Positions 8,826 through 18,361 of a DNA stretch of 64,000 bases are shown here, piece after piece. Position numbers and translations under genes: made by a program. Every line of letters begins with the position of its first letter. The first letter of the stretch is position 1. The stretch spans positions 100,239-164,238 of the forward strand of contig JAQTTH010000011.1 in the NCBI GenBank assembly GCA_028710895.1. The letters run 5' to 3'. The notes under the pieces are model-generated. The model was not told the origin of the DNA. It made no database searches and worked only from the letters and a program-made list of their open reading frames with translations. The DNA is from Paludibacter sp. Its GTDB lineage: Bacteria > Bacteroidota > Bacteroidia > Bacteroidales > Paludibacteraceae.

Positions 8826-11042
8826 ATGAAAAAAAAGACGGAACTACGCTTACTATTATTTACTTGTTTTCTGATTTTTGTACATAGCCACGCATTATGT
8901 GCCCAGTTTAGTAACACGAAATATGGAATTTTATTCAATTCGCAGGGTCGACAAGTAGAACTTGCAGTGGCTAATGCAAAGGCTTTTCGCTTGGGCGTAA
9001 GCAGCCATGGAGAACCAAATGCTATTAAAACCATTTTTATCGACTCCGAATCGCAAAGTCCTGCAACATTTAAAATAGTATCGCAAAATTCGGTTTTGGG
9101 TATCGAAACAACATTCGGGAAACTACTTTTTGATGTTGATAATGGACATTGGACACTGCTTGATGCTAAAACCAAAGTTCTGGTCCGTGAAGGCTCTGTC
9201 AATGCCGACGGCGATAAAATACTCATTAATATGGGTACTGACCCGAAAGGAATTTGCTATGGTTCTGGCAACATGAATAACGCTGGACTAATTAAGGCCC
9301 ACTCGAACAGCTCGCTCGGCAATGGATTTGTCGGCATTCCATACTTTTGGTCCACAACCGGGTTTAGTGCATTTGGTGTAACTATCAGCGACAATAACCC
9401 TGCACAATGGGATATAAACGAGAATCATCAAACGACCTGGTCATTTACGGGAACTTCAGCCGATTTGTACTTGTGGCCGGCAAAGGACTTATATACAGCA
9501 CTGAATGGATACATTCTGCTTACCGGACGTCCTAAGTTACCTCCCCGATGGGCATTCGGATACATGCAGAGTCGTTGGGGCTGGGAAAACCGACCATATA
9601 TTGAAAATACGCTCAATCAATTCCGGACACGCAACATCCCGGTTGATGCTTTTATTTATGATTTTGAATGGTACACAACTTTTCCTGATTATGGAGTAAA
9701 ACCTCATGGCGAAGTTAATTTCAGTGATTTTGGATTTAATGACAAATTATTTTCGGAACCGGCAAGTCAGATTACACGTTATAAAAAAGAGGGTGTGAAA
9801 TTTATCGGAATCCGAAAACCCCGTTTGGGCAGCAAAGAAAACCTTGATTATGCCCGTGCAAAAGGTTGGTTGAAACACAAAGATAAAGGTGCCGATCTGA
9901 GTAGCCGCGATCTTGATTTCGCTAACGATAGTGCGCGTGCCTGGTATATAAAACAGATGAAACCATTGTTGGACGCAGGAGTTGATGCATGGTGGAACGA
10001 TGAGGGAGAATCCTATTATTCGCTTTATTACTGGTGGAACAAGGCGCAATACGATTTGTTGGCACAAGCCCGCCCCAACCAACGTCATTTCAGTATCAAC
10101 CGTGCATTTTCTCCTGGAAATCAACGGTTAGGTTATTGTACCTGGAATGGAGATACCTACTCTACCTGGGACGATTTAAGCAGAACAGTCTCCGATGTTC
10201 TGAACTGGAGTTTATCAGGTATGTACTACAGTAGTTGCGATATTGGAGGTTTTCACGGTACTCCATCAACAGAAAACCTGGTTCGTTGGCATCAAGCTTG
10301 TGTATTTTTCCCAATTATGCGTTCTCATTCCGATTTAATGGTACAGCCACATTTCCCTTGGCTGTGGGGTGATGAAGCTGAAAATGCTATACGCAAAGCC
10401 AATAAACTGCGCTACCGTTTGTTGCCATACATCTATAGCCTGGGACACGAAGCTTATAAAACAGGAGCACCAATTGTTCGCCCGCTAGTGATGGAATTTC
10501 CAAACGATACAGTTGTTGCCAATCTCAGTGACGAAATGCTTCTGGGTAAAGGATTGCTGGCTGCACCGGTACTTATTCCGGGTGGAAAAAGGAAAGTTTA
10601 TTTGCCCGAAGGTACGTGGTACGATTTCTTTACCAATGAAACCATTAAAGGTGCCCAACGTTATCAGGTTACAAAAAAAATGGATGAAATTCCGATTTAT
10701 ATAGCCGCTGGTACAATTTTACCACTTGGTCCGGAGGTTCCGTATTCGGATTACGATACCATTGCACCACTCGAAATCAGGGTATATTCCGGTCGTGACG
10801 GATCGTTTACTATGACAGAAGATGATGGGGCAACTTACGATTATGTGAATTTTAAGGTTCGTACAACATCTTATAAATGGAATGATGCAACCTGTACGCT
10901 TAGCTGGAAAGTCTCGGGAAAATACAAAGGAAAAAAGGTATTCAACAAGATTCGGGTTGTAGTAGGTAATAAGGAGAAAACGATTAAGTTGGGAAGTAGC
11001 GGAAGCATTTGCTTCGAGCCTATTTTAAAAATTGCTCCTTGA
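8826..11042 (+). CDS. Glycoside hydrolase family 31 (alpha-glucosidase/alpha-xylosidase type)
   Basis: A signal peptide (LLLFTCFLIFVHSHALCAQ) precedes an N-terminal beta-sandwich and a (beta/alpha)8 barrel. The barrel starts at PKLPPRWAFGYMQSRWGWENR and continues with PVDAFIYDFEWY. The predicted nucleophile is Asp392 in DAWWNDEGE and the predicted acid/base is Asp443 in WNGDTYSTWDD. Typical GH31 segments follow: GMYYSSCDIGGFHG, RWHQACVFFPIMRSHS and the proximal C-terminal sheet YLPEGTWYDFFTNE. The 738-aa length is normal for the family. It should act on terminal alpha-linked sugars from the glycan captured by the adjacent SusC/SusD; exact specificity (glucose, xylose or other) cannot be read from the motifs. 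It starts about 105 bp after a terminator, so it may have its own promoter. Confidence 0.92.
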   Translation: MKKKTELRLLLFTCFLIFVHSHALCAQFSNTKYGILFNSQGRQVELAVANAKAFRLGVSSHGEPNAIKTIFIDSESQSPATFKIVSQNSVLGIETTFGKLLFDVDNGHWTLLDAKTKVLVREGSVNADGDKILINMGTDPKGICYGSGNMNNAGLIKAHSNSSLGNGFVGIPYFWSTTGFSAFGVTISDNNPAQWDINENHQTTWSFTGTSADLYLWPAKDLYTALNGYILLTGRPKLPPRWAFGYMQSRWGWENRPYIENTLNQFRTRNIPVDAFIYDFEWYTTFPDYGVKPHGEVNFSDFGFNDKLFSEPASQITRYKKEGVKFIGIRKPRLGSKENLDYARAKGWLKHKDKGADLSSRDLDFANDSARAWYIKQMKPLLDAGVDAWWNDEGESYYSLYYWWNKAQYDLLAQARPNQRHFSINRAFSPGNQRLGYCTWNGDTYSTWDDLSRTVSDVLNWSLSGMYYSSCDIGGFHGTPSTENLVRWHQACVFFPIMRSHSDLMVQPHFPWLWGDEAENAIRKANKLRYRLLPYIYSLGHEAYKTGAPIVRPLVMEFPNDTVVANLSDEMLLGKGLLAAPVLIPGGKRKVYLPEGTWYDFFTNETIKGAQRYQVTKKMDEIPIYIAAGTILPLGPEVPYSDYDTIAPLEIRVYSGRDGSFTMTEDDGATYDYVNFKVRTTSYKWNDATCTLSWKVSGKYKGKKVFNKIRVVVGNKEKTIKLGSSGSICFEPILKIAP

Positions 11043-11078
11043 TAAACATATAGTCTTTCAGCTCAACAGTTTGCTAAG

Positions 11079-11115
11079 AGTTAAAAGCTATTGCATCAAG
11101 TAATAGCTTTTAACT
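11079..11115. terminator. Hairpin between convergent GH31 and TatD genes
   Basis: A perfect 14-bp stem (AGTTAAAAGCTATT at 11079-11092, complement at 11102-11115) with a 9-nt loop lies 36 bp after the GH31 stop and 45 bp from the TatD stop. The run of T after the stem is short, so a bidirectional or weak terminator is inferred. Confidence 0.55.
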
Positions 11116-11160
11116 TCAAAAGGCTTATGGAATGAATGAGAAGTATCTTTTATTTCAATT

Positions 11161-11934
11161 TTAATCGTTCAAATCTTTAAAAAGCGAAGTTGCATTTTGT
11201 GTTGTTTGCTCGTCGATTTCGATTTCGCTACAGTTGTAAACTTCAGCCAGTTTTTTAGCAACAAGTTGTGTGTATGCACTTTCGTTTCGTTTGCCCCGGT
11301 GTGGGGCGGGAGTGAGGTAGGGTGAATCAGTTTCAAGCAGGATATGTTTCAAATCAATTTGCTCAACAACGGCAGCCAGCCCGGAGTTTTTAAAAGTAAC
11401 AATCCCATTTATTCCAAGCAGAAAACCACCAAAATCAATTATTTCGCGGGCTTGTTCTATCGAACCTGTAAAGCTGTGAAAAACTCCCCGTAAGCCGGAA
11501 CCTTTGAATGGTGCAAGGGCATCCATAGTTTCGCGGAACGAATCACGAACATGAATAATCACAGGCAGTTTGAACTCGAGCGCCCATTTAATCTGTTGCT
11601 GAAAAGCGATTATTTGTTCTTTAAGGAATGTTTTATCCCAATATAAATCAATGCCAATTTCTCCAATTGCAATCCAGTTGCGGTGAGTGAGCGAAGATAT
11701 AACAACTGCTAACTCTTCTTGATAGTTTTCTTTAATGCTTGTAGGATGAACCCCGATGGCAGCATGGCAATAGCCCGGATATTCAGCCTCGAGCGAAAGC
11801 ATGCTTGGCAACGACTCGCTATCGACATTTGGAAGAATGATATGCTTCACGCCAATTTCCCGGGCGCGTTGAATTGTTTCGCTGCGGTCTTCGTCGAATT
11901 CTTCGGAATAAATATGGGAATGGGTATCAATCAA
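11161..11934 (-). CDS. TatD-family metal-dependent hydrolase (DNase)
   Basis: This 257-aa protein begins MIDTHSHIY, giving the first two metal ligands His5 and His7. It continues with the family blocks IAIGEIGIDLYWD, FKLPVIIHVRD, GVFHSFTGS and LLETDSPYLTPAPHRGKRNES, which carry the Glu, His, His and Asp metal ligands of the amidohydrolase barrel. Family members are cytosolic 3'-5' exonucleases or DNases used in DNA repair and turnover. The gene is the last of three minus-strand genes (queA, guaA, tatD), about 100 bp after guaA, and converges with the GH31 gene. Function beyond the family level is not visible. Confidence 0.93.
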   Translation of the reverse strand: MIDTHSHIYSEEFDEDRSETIQRAREIGVKHIILPNVDSESLPSMLSLEAEYPGYCHAAIGVHPTSIKENYQEELAVVISSLTHRNWIAIGEIGIDLYWDKTFLKEQIIAFQQQIKWALEFKLPVIIHVRDSFRETMDALAPFKGSGLRGVFHSFTGSIEQAREIIDFGGFLLGINGIVTFKNSGLAAVVEQIDLKHILLETDSPYLTPAPHRGKRNESAYTQLVAKKLAEVYNCSEIEIDEQTTQNATSLFKDLND

Positions 11935-11951
11935 TCTATTTACTATTATTT

Positions 11952-12020
11952 CATTTACTATTTACCATTTGTACTTAGTCGTCTTGTATTGCATCGAATA
12001 AAATAGTAAATAGTAAAATG
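11952..12020. repeat. Imperfect inverted repeat of TTACTATTTAC type between tatD and guaA
   Basis: CATTTACTATTTAC on the left and GTAAATAGTAAAATG on the right form an inverted repeat with one gap. Similar GTAAATAGTAA words occur at 33064-33095 in the men operon, suggesting a small dispersed intergenic repeat family. Confidence 0.45.
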
Positions 12021-12031
12021 GTCAATTCTTT

Positions 12032-13549
12032 TTATTCCCACTCAATAGTTGCAGGTGGTTTCGAGCTGATATCGTACACAACGCGGTTTACACCTTTTAC
12101 TTTGTTGATAATTTCGTTCGACATTTTAGCCAGAAATTCGTAAGGAAGCTGTGCCCAGTCAGCTGTCATGGCATCTGTCGAAGTTACAGCTCGGAGTGCC
12201 ACAGCATTTTCGTAGGTGCGTTCGTCGCCCATTACCCCAACTGATTGAACCGGAAGTAAAATAACACCTGCCTGCCAAACCATATCGTAGAGGTTCCATT
12301 CGCGAAGGCCGGAAATAAAAATGTCATCAGCTTCTTGCAGGATACGTACTTTATCGGCAGTAATGTCGCCAAGAATACGAACAGCTAATCCCGGACCAGG
12401 AAATGGTTGACGTTTAATGAGGTGATGCATCATGCCCATTTCTGTGCCTACACGGCGCACTTCGTCTTTGAAGAGCAGTCGTAATGGTTCGCAAAGTTTC
12501 AGATTCATCTTCTCAGGAAGTCCGCCTACATTGTGGTGCGATTTAATTACTGTGCCTGTGATAGATAGCGATTCGATAATATCGGGGTAGATGGTGCCTT
12601 GTGCCAACCATTTTACATCTTTTATTTTGTGAGCTTCTTCATCAAATACATCGATGAAGCCGCTACCAATAATTTTACGTTTTTGTTCCGGGTCAGAAAC
12701 ACCTGCCAACGCCTTGTAGAAACGTTCTTTTACATTTACTCCAATTACATTCAGTCCCAGATGTTCGTAATCTTTCATTACGTTTTCGAACTCATTTTTG
12801 CGAAGCAAACCGTGGTCTACGAATATGCAAGTCAGGTTTTTACCAATGGCTTTGTTGAGCAATACGGCAGCAACCGATGAATCTACACCGCCAGAAAGTC
12901 CTAAAACGACTTTATCGTTACCCAATTGCTTTTTCAGCTCTGCAACTGTGCTTTCAACAAATGAAGCCGGAGACCATTCTTTTTTGCATTCGCAAATATT
13001 CAGGAAGTTTTCAAGTAATTGAGTTCCGTCGAGAGTGTGAAAAACTTCCGGATGAAACTGAACACCCCATGTTTTTTCACCTTCAATATGATAAGCCGCC
13101 AGTTCAACATCGTCAGTACTTGCAATTTTTTTGAAACTTGCAGGAATTTTGGTAATACTATCACCGTGTGACATCCAAATCTGTGATCCGGGTTGTATCC
13201 CTTTCAGTAAAGCGTCCGAACTATCAATAAACGAAAGATTTGCACGACCATATTCTCTTGTTCCGGCGGATTCTACATTTCCCCCTGAAGTAAATGCCAT
13301 AAATTGGGCACCGTAACAAATACCTAAAACAGGGAATTTACCACGAATATCGCTTAAGTCAGCTTTGAAAGCCGTTGGGTCGTAAACCGAAAAAGGACTT
13401 CCGGAAAGAATAACACCTTTAATGTTGTCGGTTTGTTGCGGAAACTTGTTGTAAGGCAAAATTTCGCAATATTCATTTAGCTCGCGTAAACGGCGGGCAA
13501 TCAATTGAGTGGTTTGTGATCCGAAATCGAGGATGATAATTTTTTCCAT
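12032..13549 (-). CDS. guaA: GMP synthase (glutamine-hydrolysing)
   Basis: It converts XMP to GMP with ATP and glutamine in the cytosol. I take the ATG at 13549, giving 505 aa beginning [12 protein letters not shown]; the longer frame has 22 extra residues not found in the family and would overlap the promoter. The class I glutaminase domain has nucleophile Cys78 in GICYGAQ and the HPE motif FHPEVFHT. The ATP pyrophosphatase domain has the P-loop [12 protein letters not shown]. The C-terminal dimerisation domain ends in [19 protein letters not shown], the usual GuaA end. Length is normal. The gene has its own promoter upstream and lies between queA and tatD on the same strand. Confidence 0.97.
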   Translation of the reverse strand: MEKIIILDFGSQTTQLIARRLRELNEYCEILPYNKFPQQTDNIKGVILSGSPFSVYDPTAFKADLSDIRGKFPVLGICYGAQFMAFTSGGNVESAGTREYGRANLSFIDSSDALLKGIQPGSQIWMSHGDSITKIPASFKKIASTDDVELAAYHIEGEKTWGVQFHPEVFHTLDGTQLLENFLNICECKKEWSPASFVESTVAELKKQLGNDKVVLGLSGGVDSSVAAVLLNKAIGKNLTCIFVDHGLLRKNEFENVMKDYEHLGLNVIGVNVKERFYKALAGVSDPEQKRKIIGSGFIDVFDEEAHKIKDVKWLAQGTIYPDIIESLSITGTVIKSHHNVGGLPEKMNLKLCEPLRLLFKDEVRRVGTEMGMMHHLIKRQPFPGPGLAVRILGDITADKVRILQEADDIFISGLREWNLYDMVWQAGVILLPVQSVGVMGDERTYENAVALRAVTSTDAMTADWAQLPYEFLAKMSNEIINKVKGVNRVVYDISSKPPATIEWE

Positions 13550-13584
13550 AAAGTTGTTGTCGTTTGTTGAACTGAAAAGTTGCG

Positions 13585-13615
13585 CAAAAGTACAAAAATT
13601 GTAAGGCTTATGCAA
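13585..13615 (-). promoter_or_regulatory. Bacteroidota-type promoter of guaA
   Basis: On the minus strand the -7 box TACTTTTG (plus coordinates 13585-13592) matches TAnnTTTG. A TTG -33 element lies 20 bp upstream (13613-13615). The box is 36 bp before the chosen guaA ATG, which supports that start. Confidence 0.65.
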
Positions 13616-13629
13616 GTGGATTAAAATTT

Positions 13630-14865
13630 TTAAGGCATCAGTAATGAGCTGTCGCCATAGCTCAGAAACCGAAAATCATTCTTTAGCGCATAGTCGTAAA
13701 TTTCTTTCCAGTTGTCACCAATGAATGCCGATACAAGCAATAACAGCGTACTTTTGGGTTGATGAAAATTGGTGATAATACCATTTACAATACGGAACTG
13801 ATAACCGGGTTTAATCATTATCTGAGTTTCAGCATGAAATGTTGTCAGATTATTTGCATCCAGATAATTTAAAATACTTTGTAGTGCATCTTGACTCGAA
13901 AGCTCAGAATGAGTATCGTAAGGTGCCCATTGTGAAACATGAAAGTTCGTTAGCTCACCTTTTTGTGAATGTAGTTGGCTGCCAATATAATACAAACTTT
14001 CCAGTGTTCGTACCGAAGTTGTTCCCACGGCAATTACGTTTCCAAGCTTTTGTTGCAAATGTTCAATGGTGCTGCGGTGAACAAAAATTACCTCCGTATG
14101 CATGTGATGCTCGGCAATGTCGCGGGTTTTTACGGGTTGAAAAGTTCCGGCGCCTACATGAAGCGTTACTTCCTCCAGTTCAATATTTTTCGGTTTCAGA
14201 CTCTCAAACACTTCAGGCGTAAAGTGTAAACCGGCCGTAGGAGCAGCTACCGAACCTTTTATTTTCGAATAAACAGTTTGATACGTTGTCAGGTCGCTTT
14301 CTTCGGTTTTGCGGTGTAAATATGGCGGGATGGGCAATTCTCCTGCTTTTTCCAGAATGTCGGCAAAATGAATATCGGCATTATCCCAGGTGAAACGGAT
14401 ACTGTGCGTATTTCCTTCCGTATTTAGATGTTCTGCTACGAATGTACAGCTTTTCCCTTCTATTTCAACGATTTTGCTCAACGTTCCTTCTTTCCATTTT
14501 TTCAGGTTGCCCACCATGCATTTCCAAATGCATTCGGTGGTTGCGCCAAGCGATTGGGCATAGTCAGCCGGAGTAAGTGGCTCCAGGCAAAATACTTCGA
14601 TGCGTGCTCCGGTTTCTTTGTGGAAAACAAGGCGCGCCTGAATTACACGGGTGTTGTTGTACACCAGCAAAGTATTTTCTGGCAAAAAGTCGGCAATGTT
14701 TGAAAACTGACTTTCGCTAATATGTCCATTTTTATAAAGAAGCAGTTTGGAACTGTCGCGTTTGGCTAGAGGATATTTGGCTATGCGCTCGTCGGGCAAC
14801 AAATAATCGTATTCGTCGATATAAATGAGTGCGTTTTTGGTAGTTTTATTCACGTTGAAATTCAA
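13630..14865 (-). CDS. queA: tRNA preQ1(34) S-adenosylmethionine ribosyltransferase-isomerase
   Basis: QueA moves the ribosyl part of SAM to preQ1 in tRNA, making epoxyqueuosine. The 411-aa product has the family blocks [41 protein letters not shown], the signature [11 protein letters not shown] (about 215-225), [24 protein letters not shown] and [17 protein letters not shown]. The start is uncertain: this frame opens with TTG at 14865, and a GTG at 14853 is the only nearby alternative; no ATG precedes the first conserved block. It is about 80 bp upstream of guaA on the same strand but is separated from it by the guaA promoter. Divergent from the KimA-like gene. Confidence 0.95.
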   Translation of the reverse strand: MNFNVNKTTKNALIYIDEYDYLLPDERIAKYPLAKRDSSKLLLYKNGHISESQFSNIADFLPENTLLVYNNTRVIQARLVFHKETGARIEVFCLEPLTPADYAQSLGATTECIWKCMVGNLKKWKEGTLSKIVEIEGKSCTFVAEHLNTEGNTHSIRFTWDNADIHFADILEKAGELPIPPYLHRKTEESDLTTYQTVYSKIKGSVAAPTAGLHFTPEVFESLKPKNIELEEVTLHVGAGTFQPVKTRDIAEHHMHTEVIFVHRSTIEHLQQKLGNVIAVGTTSVRTLESLYYIGSQLHSQKGELTNFHVSQWAPYDTHSELSSQDALQSILNYLDANNLTTFHAETQIMIKPGYQFRIVNGIITNFHQPKSTLLLLVSAFIGDNWKEIYDYALKNDFRFLSYGDSSLLMP

Positions 14866-14969
14866 TGTTTTAAAAGGATTGCAAAACTACAAAAAAATAG
14901 CTGGGCAATAAAGGAAATTGAACATAAGAAGTTGATTTCGATTAGAAAATATGTTTTACAGCAGAAATC

Positions 14970-15029
14970 TTTATAAAATCTTTATACATGCCCCCGACAT
15001 CTTTATGTCAGATTTATAAAATATGTCGG
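14970..15029 (+). promoter_or_regulatory. Candidate KdpE operator: two pairs of 11-bp-period TTTATA repeats plus inverted repeats
   Basis: TTTATA occurs at 14970-14975 and 14981-14986 with a 5-bp spacer. TTTATG/TTTATA occurs at 15002-15007 and 15013-15018 with the same spacer. This spacing resembles the T-rich half-sites bound by E. coli KdpE. CCGACAT (14994-15000) can pair with ATGTC at 15005-15009 or with ATGTCGG at 15023-15029, giving two mutually exclusive hairpins. It lies 46 bp before the transporter gene whose operon encodes a KdpE-like regulator. Autoregulation is inferred. Confidence 0.5.
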
Positions 15030-15074
15030 AACTTTGCATCGAAGTTTTTATGTTCAATTTAAAGGTATTAGAAA

Positions 15075-17093
15075 ATGACTGATGTAATTAAAAAAGTAAA
15101 GAAAACCGTTCTTGGAAACCCATTGGATTTGCAGGACAGTTCAACGTTCAGACACATTTCGCTTATCGTGTTTTTTGCATGGGTAGGACTTGGGTCGGAT
15201 GCGCTTTCGTCTTCGTGTTATGGTCCGGAAGAAATTTACAAAACACTTGGTGTTCATGTAAATCTATCTATTATTGTTGGTTTAATTACCATGATAACGA
15301 TATTTATTATTAGTACCAGCTATTCTCAAATTATCAAATTATTTCCTCACGGTGGAGGTGGTTATCTGGTGGCTACCCGATTGATTTCACCAAATGTGGG
15401 TATGATTTCAGGTTCAGCCTTGCTTATCGATTATGTTTTGACTATTTCGATCTCTGTTTCAAGTGGAGCTGATGCTATTTTCAGTTTTCTGCCCTTTGAA
15501 TATCAGAGCTATAAAGTTGCATTTGCCCTGTCTATTCTGTTGGTTCTTACCGTGCTGAACTTACGCGGAGTAAAAGAGTCGGTAACTGCTCTAACTCCGA
15601 TATTTGTTATTTTCCTTGTTTCGCATATCTTCCTCATTATATATGCTTTCACAACTCACGGCTCTCAATTGCAATCGGTTGCTGTGAAAACTGGTACCGA
15701 ATTAACTGGAACTGTTCACCAGTTGGGTATTTACGGAACAATTTTTCTTATTATGAAGGCCTACAGTATGGGTGCCGGGACATATACCGGTATTGAGGCT
15801 GTGAGTAACGGAATTCCCAACTTGCGCGAACCACGTGTTAAGACTGCTATCAAAACCATGCGTTTGTTGGCAATTTCGTTATCGGCTGCTGTTTTGGGTT
15901 TAATTATCTCTTATTTTCTTTTCAATGTGCACATGCAACCCGGCAAAACAATGAATGCTGTGTTGATCTCTACTGCCATTGCTAACTGGAACCCGGTTTT
16001 TGGACAGACTTTTCTGTATGTGACACTTATTTCTGAGGCTGCCCTACTGTTCGTTGCAGCACAAACCGGCTTCCTGGATGGACCTCGTGTAATGTCGAAT
16101 ATGGCTCACGATTCGTGGTTGCCACGTAGTTTCAGTATGTTGAGCGACCGTTTGGTTTCGCAAAACGGTATCCTGATTATGGGTGTTGCTGCATATTTTG
16201 TAATTTGGTTGTCGAAAGCTTCTGTTGCATTTTTGGTGGTACTTTATAGTATTAATGTGTTTATTACCTTCTCTTTATCTCAGTTTGGGATGGTGAAACA
16301 CTGGTTTCAGGTGCGTAAGGAAGATAAAAAGTGGTTGGGTAAATTGCTGATTAATGGAACGGGCTTTTTACTGACAACATTTATTTTGTTTACAGTAATT
16401 GTAATGAAATTCGACGAAGGTGGTTGGATTACTATTTTGATTACCGGCGCATTAGTTGGATTGGCTCTTTATATCAAAGGACATTATAACAAAATTGGGG
16501 CGGAGATTGGTCGCATTCAGAAGATTATGAATGCAAAAATGCCGGAGACAATTGCAGAATTAAATAATAATCTTAAGCGTAAGACCACCTCCACAGAGAT
16601 TGATTATACTGATATGACGGCGGTGATACTTGTCAATGGTTATACGGGAGTTGGATTGTATTCATTATTTAAAATATTGAGCAAGTTTAAAGATGTTTAT
16701 AAAAACTTTGTGTTTATCCAGGTGGGAATTGTGGATGCCGATAGTTTCCATCACGATGCAGTTGTAGAGACAATTACAGAAAAGATTCAATTGGATTTGA
16801 ATAAATATGTATATTTGATTAATCAGTTGGGGTATAATGCCGAATATCGTTATGCCATTGGTACCGATGTGGCAGAAGAGGTGCTTAAAATTGTGCCGGA
16901 AGTGACTGAAAAATACCACAATACCACCTTTATTGGCGGACAGTTGGTGTTTAGCGGAACATATCGCGCATCGAGATTGCTGCATAACTATACGATTTTT
17001 GCTATTCAACGTCGATTGTACAAATTAGGTCTGACCACGATTATTATTCCTATTTCGCTACGAAAAGCATTGCAGGTTAATAATTATAAATAA
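15075..17093 (+). CDS. APC-superfamily permease, KimA-like potassium transporter
   Basis: The 672-aa protein has about twelve membrane helices in residues 25-475 and a soluble C-terminal domain (about 475-670). The N-terminal block GSDALSSSCYGPEEI closely recalls the SSDALSSVAYG motif of Bacillus KimA (YdaO), a high-affinity K+ uptake protein of the KUP/APC group. HGGGGYLVATRLI and AYSMGAGTYTGIEAVSNGIP are further APC-type blocks. The next two genes encode a KdpD-like kinase and KdpE-like regulator, with only 65 bp and 15 bp between genes. That context favours potassium over amino acids as the substrate, but the sequence alone would also allow a general amino-acid permease annotation. KdpE-like repeats lie just upstream. 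Confidence 0.85.
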   Translation: MTDVIKKVKKTVLGNPLDLQDSSTFRHISLIVFFAWVGLGSDALSSSCYGPEEIYKTLGVHVNLSIIVGLITMITIFIISTSYSQIIKLFPHGGGGYLVATRLISPNVGMISGSALLIDYVLTISISVSSGADAIFSFLPFEYQSYKVAFALSILLVLTVLNLRGVKESVTALTPIFVIFLVSHIFLIIYAFTTHGSQLQSVAVKTGTELTGTVHQLGIYGTIFLIMKAYSMGAGTYTGIEAVSNGIPNLREPRVKTAIKTMRLLAISLSAAVLGLIISYFLFNVHMQPGKTMNAVLISTAIANWNPVFGQTFLYVTLISEAALLFVAAQTGFLDGPRVMSNMAHDSWLPRSFSMLSDRLVSQNGILIMGVAAYFVIWLSKASVAFLVVLYSINVFITFSLSQFGMVKHWFQVRKEDKKWLGKLLINGTGFLLTTFILFTVIVMKFDEGGWITILITGALVGLALYIKGHYNKIGAEIGRIQKIMNAKMPETIAELNNNLKRKTTSTEIDYTDMTAVILVNGYTGVGLYSLFKILSKFKDVYKNFVFIQVGIVDADSFHHDAVVETITEKIQLDLNKYVYLINQLGYNAEYRYAIGTDVAEEVLKIVPEVTEKYHNTTFIGGQLVFSGTYRASRLLHNYTIFAIQRRLYKLGLTTIIIPISLRKALQVNNYK

Positions 17094-17158
17094 ATTTGTA
17101 CGATGGAAAAAGTTTGGAGCTATTGAATTATTACAAACACCCATTTAAATTCAGGATT

Positions 17159-18346
17159 ATGAAACTCGATTATTTTAAACAAAGCATATTCAAACAATTT
17201 CTTGTTAGCAATATATCTGTCATTTTGGTGGCATTAATCTGTTATGCCAGTGTCGATTATATTGGTTATCGAAGTGTGGCACTGCTGTTGCTGGCAACTG
17301 TGTCTGTTTTAGCTATTTTCTTTACGCTCTATCCCATTTTGGCTGCGGCTGCTTTGAGTGCCCTTATTTGGGACTTCTTCTTTATACCACCTCATTTTAC
17401 CTTTCATGTGGGTAGCTCGGAGGATGTTTTGCTTTTGCTCATGTACTTTGTTATAGCACTGGTTAATGGTGTTTTAACCTCAAAAGTAAGGGGTCTGGAA
17501 AAGCTTGAATTGCAAAAGGAAGAACGCCACAATACGATAAAACTGTACAAAACACTTTTCGATTCCATTTCGCACGAATTGCGCACACCTATTGCCACCA
17601 TTGTTGGCGCTTCGGATAACTTGTTGCAGAAGGACTCTAATGTGTCTGAAACAGATAAAACCCGGTTGGTGGATGAAATTTCGATTGCTGCTTTTCGCCT
17701 CAATCGTTTGATTGATAATTTGTTGAATATGCAGCGTCTCGAATCGGGCATGTTGATGATTAAACCCGATTGGTGTGAGATCAATGAATTGGTAAATAGC
17801 CCGTTAAATAGATTGAAATCTGAGCTTTCTACGCATACAGTAGAAGTTCAGGTTCAGGAAAATTTTCCAATTATAAAGCTGGATTTTGGATTGATTGAAC
17901 AGGCACTTTTTAATCTGTTGCACAACGAAACGCTTTATACCCAGGCTGACTCAACCATTCGAATCACAGCAAGTTATATAAAAGGAAATCTGGTAATTAC
18001 AGTTGCTGACAATGGAAAAGGTTTTACGGAGGAAGAACTCACTCATCTGTTTACGAAATTCTATCGTTCAACAGTGAAAACTACCGGTGGTACCGGGCTT
18101 GGTTTGTCTATAGTAAAAGGCTTTGTGGAAGCTCATGAAGGTCATGTTAAGGTAGAAAATAATGTTCCTACAGGTGCGAAATTCACCTTGGAAATCCCTA
18201 CAGAAACACTTGAACTGAATGATTTCATGGACTTTACCGAGATAGCAATTAAGAAAAATATGGAGCACGAGACTTTGTCGGAAACCTATATGCCGAAAGG
18301 AACTCCCAAAGAAATTGATGAAACAAAAATATATTCGCCTAAGTAA
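17159..18346 (+). CDS. KdpD-like sensor histidine kinase (DUF4118 membrane domain, no N-terminal KdpD/USP domains)
   Basis: I choose the ATG at 17159 (395 aa); the frame extends upstream only through a TTG and residues unlike the family. Residues 15-105 form four closely packed membrane helices of the DUF4118 type with the loop LIWDFFFIPPHFTFHVGSSED, diagnostic of KdpD. The dimerisation helix has phospho-accepting His139 in FDSISHELRTP. The ATPase domain has LFNLLHNETLYT (N box), VADNGKGF and GGTGLGLSIVKG. Full KdpD is about 890 aa and begins with an ATP-binding sensor and a universal-stress domain, both absent here. It should phosphorylate the regulator encoded 15 bp downstream in response to K+ or turgor. 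Confidence 0.92.
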   Translation: MKLDYFKQSIFKQFLVSNISVILVALICYASVDYIGYRSVALLLLATVSVLAIFFTLYPILAAAALSALIWDFFFIPPHFTFHVGSSEDVLLLLMYFVIALVNGVLTSKVRGLEKLELQKEERHNTIKLYKTLFDSISHELRTPIATIVGASDNLLQKDSNVSETDKTRLVDEISIAAFRLNRLIDNLLNMQRLESGMLMIKPDWCEINELVNSPLNRLKSELSTHTVEVQVQENFPIIKLDFGLIEQALFNLLHNETLYTQADSTIRITASYIKGNLVITVADNGKGFTEEELTHLFTKFYRSTVKTTGGTGLGLSIVKGFVEAHEGHVKVENNVPTGAKFTLEIPTETLELNDFMDFTEIAIKKNMEHETLSETYMPKGTPKEIDETKIYSPK

Positions 18347-18361
18347 TTTGTTTATAAGCTC

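Noticed and set aside
14866..15074. c-di-AMP (ydaO) riboswitch upstream of the KimA-like gene, as in Bacillus
   Set aside because: No long structured leader with the conserved ydaO core is visible; the region is short (209 bp), AT-rich and better described by TTTATA direct repeats.
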